A stretch of 6,325 nucleotides of DNA, taken from positions 1 to 6,325 of the forward strand of contig JAFALX010000100.1 of assembly GCA_019234035.1 (NCBI GenBank), in the 5' to 3' direction. The notes beneath the pieces are model-generated. The model saw only the letters and a program-made list of their open reading frames with translations, was not told the DNA's origin and did no database searches. Positions 5,085-6,325 of the stretch are shown in pieces; the first letter of the stretch is position 1; each line of letters begins with the position of its first letter. This DNA comes from Candidatus Dormiibacterota bacterium (GTDB lineage: Bacteria > Chloroflexota > Dormibacteria > Aeolococcales > Aeolococcaceae). A program made the translations under genes and the position numbers.

Positions 5085-6325
5085 ATGGTCGCGCGGGTGT
5101 GGACGTACAACGCCTGCCTCGCCATGACGGCGGCGGTGCTGTTCGTCTTCATCACCAGCAGGCTGCCGCAGACGTATCGTTCCTTCCATCTCCCCTGGGA
5201 GAGCCTCGCGGTGGCGTTCATCGCCGTGTCGGCGTCGCGCGTCTACATCCACTTCCGCCGCAACGCGCAGGCGTACTCCCTGAGCGAGATCCCGCTCTTC
5301 GTCGGGCTCTTCTTCTGCACACCGGATGAGCTGGTGCTGGCCCGCGTCGTCGGCAGCGCGATCGGCCTTGGCCTGATCTGCCGTCAGCCTCCCATCAAGC
5401 TCGCGTTCAACCTCTCCTGCTTCGCGGTCGAGACGCAGGTGGCGTCACTGCTGGCGCACCACCTCGTGCCCAACTCGGGGCCGCTGGGCGCGGCGTCGTG
5501 GCTGTGGCTGCTCGTGATCGCGGTCATCGTCTCGGCCATCGGATTCGTGCTCAGCGCGGGTGTCATCACCCTGGCCGAGGAGCGTTTGGACAAGCGCCGC
5601 TGGGCGCTTCCGGCGGCGCTCGCGATCGGCGGCGGCGTGGCCAACGCCAGCCTCGGCGCCGAGATCGTGACCACGGTGCTGCGCAATCCACTCGAGGTCC
5701 TCTTCCTGCTGGTGCCGCTGTTCACGCTCGCCGCCGCGTATGCGCTGTACACGCGCGAGCACCAGAAGCGGCAGCAGCTCCAGTACCTGTATCAGTCGAG
5801 CGACCTGCTGCAGCGCACGACGGAGCAGGAGGTCGCGATTCCCGAGCTGCTGCGCCAGCTGTGTCACGTGTTTCGCACCGAGGTCGCGCAGATCACGCTG
5901 CTGCCGGTGGCGGGCACGCCGGAGCATGCGCATCAGGTGGTCGTGCACAACGACGCGGTGAGCGAGGAGCGCGGCAGCCCGGAGGTGAGCTTCCTCGAGC
6001 GGTTCGTGCCGCTGCTCGAGGACGAGCAGCGCAGCTTTCACGCGGTGCCGCCGAAGGTCACGCCGGCGGTCGCCGCATGGCTGCGCGAGTCGGGGCTGCG
6101 CAACGCCATCGGCACGGCACTGCAGACCGAGGGGCAGCTGCTCGGTGTCATGGTCGTGGGCAACCGGCTCAGCGACGTCAGCATCTTCGACGGCGCCGAC
6201 GTGACGCTCCTCGAGACGTTCGCCGCGCAGGCGAGCGCCGCCGTGCAGAACACACGACTGGGCTCCCGCCTCGAGCATCAGGCGTTTCACGATCCGCTCA
6301 CAGGTCTTGCGAACCGCGCGCTGTT
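5085..6325 (+). CDS. Membrane GAF-GGDEF signalling protein (probable cyclic-di-GMP enzyme), 3' end outside window
   Basis: 413 codons are visible from ATG 5085; the frame is still open at the window edge. Order: an N-terminal membrane domain (about 1-222) with some six to eight hydrophobic segments, for example 10-25, 38-55, 67-99, 137-163, 173-190 and 203-222. It contains the motif HFRRNAQAYSLSEIPLFVGL (56-75), which I know from actinobacterial GGDEF/EAL proteins. Next come a linker helix (YTREHQKRQQLQYLYQSSD), a GAF-like sensor (about 240-390) and the start of a GGDEF domain, FHDPLTGLANRAL (401-413). The GG(D/E)EF active site and any EAL domain lie beyond the window, so synthesis or breakdown of cyclic-di-GMP cannot be decided. 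Family members often carry both domains. The start is uncertain: the frame is open back to the protease stop, and GTG 5022, with GGGGAG 10 nt upstream, would add 21 mostly basic residues, while ATG 5085 has no clear Shine-Dalgarno. Confidence 0.88.
   Translation, partial: MVARVWTYNACLAMTAAVLFVFITSRLPQTYRSFHLPWESLAVAFIAVSASRVYIHFRRNAQAYSLSEIPLFVGLFFCTPDELVLARVVGSAIGLGLICRQPPIKLAFNLSCFAVETQVASLLAHHLVPNSGPLGAASWLWLLVIAVIVSAIGFVLSAGVITLAEERLDKRRWALPAALAIGGGVANASLGAEIVTTVLRNPLEVLFLLVPLFTLAAAYALYTREHQKRQQLQYLYQSSDLLQRTTEQEVAIPELLRQLCHVFRTEVAQITLLPVAGTPEHAHQVVVHNDAVSEERGSPEVSFLERFVPLLEDEQRSFHAVPPKVTPAVAAWLRESGLRNAIGTALQTEGQLLGVMVVGNRLSDVSIFDGADVTLLETFAAQASAAVQNTRLGSRLEHQAFHDPLTGLANRAL

Noticed and set aside
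1..6325. tRNA, rRNA, insertion sequence, attachment site or CRISPR array
   Set aside because: No cloverleaf-like conserved tRNA boxes, rRNA motifs, transposase motifs, terminal inverted repeats or spaced direct repeats were found by reading the sequence.

Overview
This is a GC-rich (strong G/C bias at third codon positions), gene-dense window with every supported gene on the + strand. The gene families point to a high-GC actinobacterium (Actinomycetota): a ROK kinase beside a DegV-family protein, a subtilase with a Trp-Gly-Gly repeat tail, and a membrane GAF-GGDEF protein carrying the SLSEIPL...GLFF N-terminal motif. A deep-branching group such as Acidimicrobiia or Thermoleophilia is possible, but that is an impression and not something the sequence proves.

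Left part (1-1143): the 3' end of a ROK-family sugar kinase runs into a complete DegV-family fatty-acid-binding protein through a GTGA stop/start overlap. A short gap (1144-1267) then holds the best regulatory signal of the window. A sigma-70-like promoter (TTGCGT, 17 bp, TAACAT) has an imperfect 16-bp palindrome filling its spacer, a perfect-arm version of that palindrome over the predicted transcription start, and a third half-site upstream.

Middle part (1268-2896): a three-gene operon of a stand-alone cyclic-nucleotide-binding domain protein, a TetR-family repressor and a small protein with four cysteine pairs (two likely zinc ribbons). Both gaps can be read as 9 nt, and all three genes lie in one reading frame separated only by single TGA codons. 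The TetR protein is the obvious candidate to bind the palindromes and control its own operon.

Right part (2897-6325): a 229-bp gap with a weak -10-like element leads to a secreted S8 subtilisin-like protease. It has an intact Asp/His/Ser triad and a C-terminal tail in which 22 tryptophans occur at exactly every fifth residue. After 87 nt comes the 5' part of a polytopic membrane GAF-GGDEF protein, a probable cyclic-di-GMP enzyme, cut off by the window edge just inside the GGDEF domain. The window thus puts a cyclic-nucleotide sensor, a one-component repressor, a secreted protease and a cyclic-di-GMP signalling protein side by side. That they act in one pathway is not shown by the sequence.
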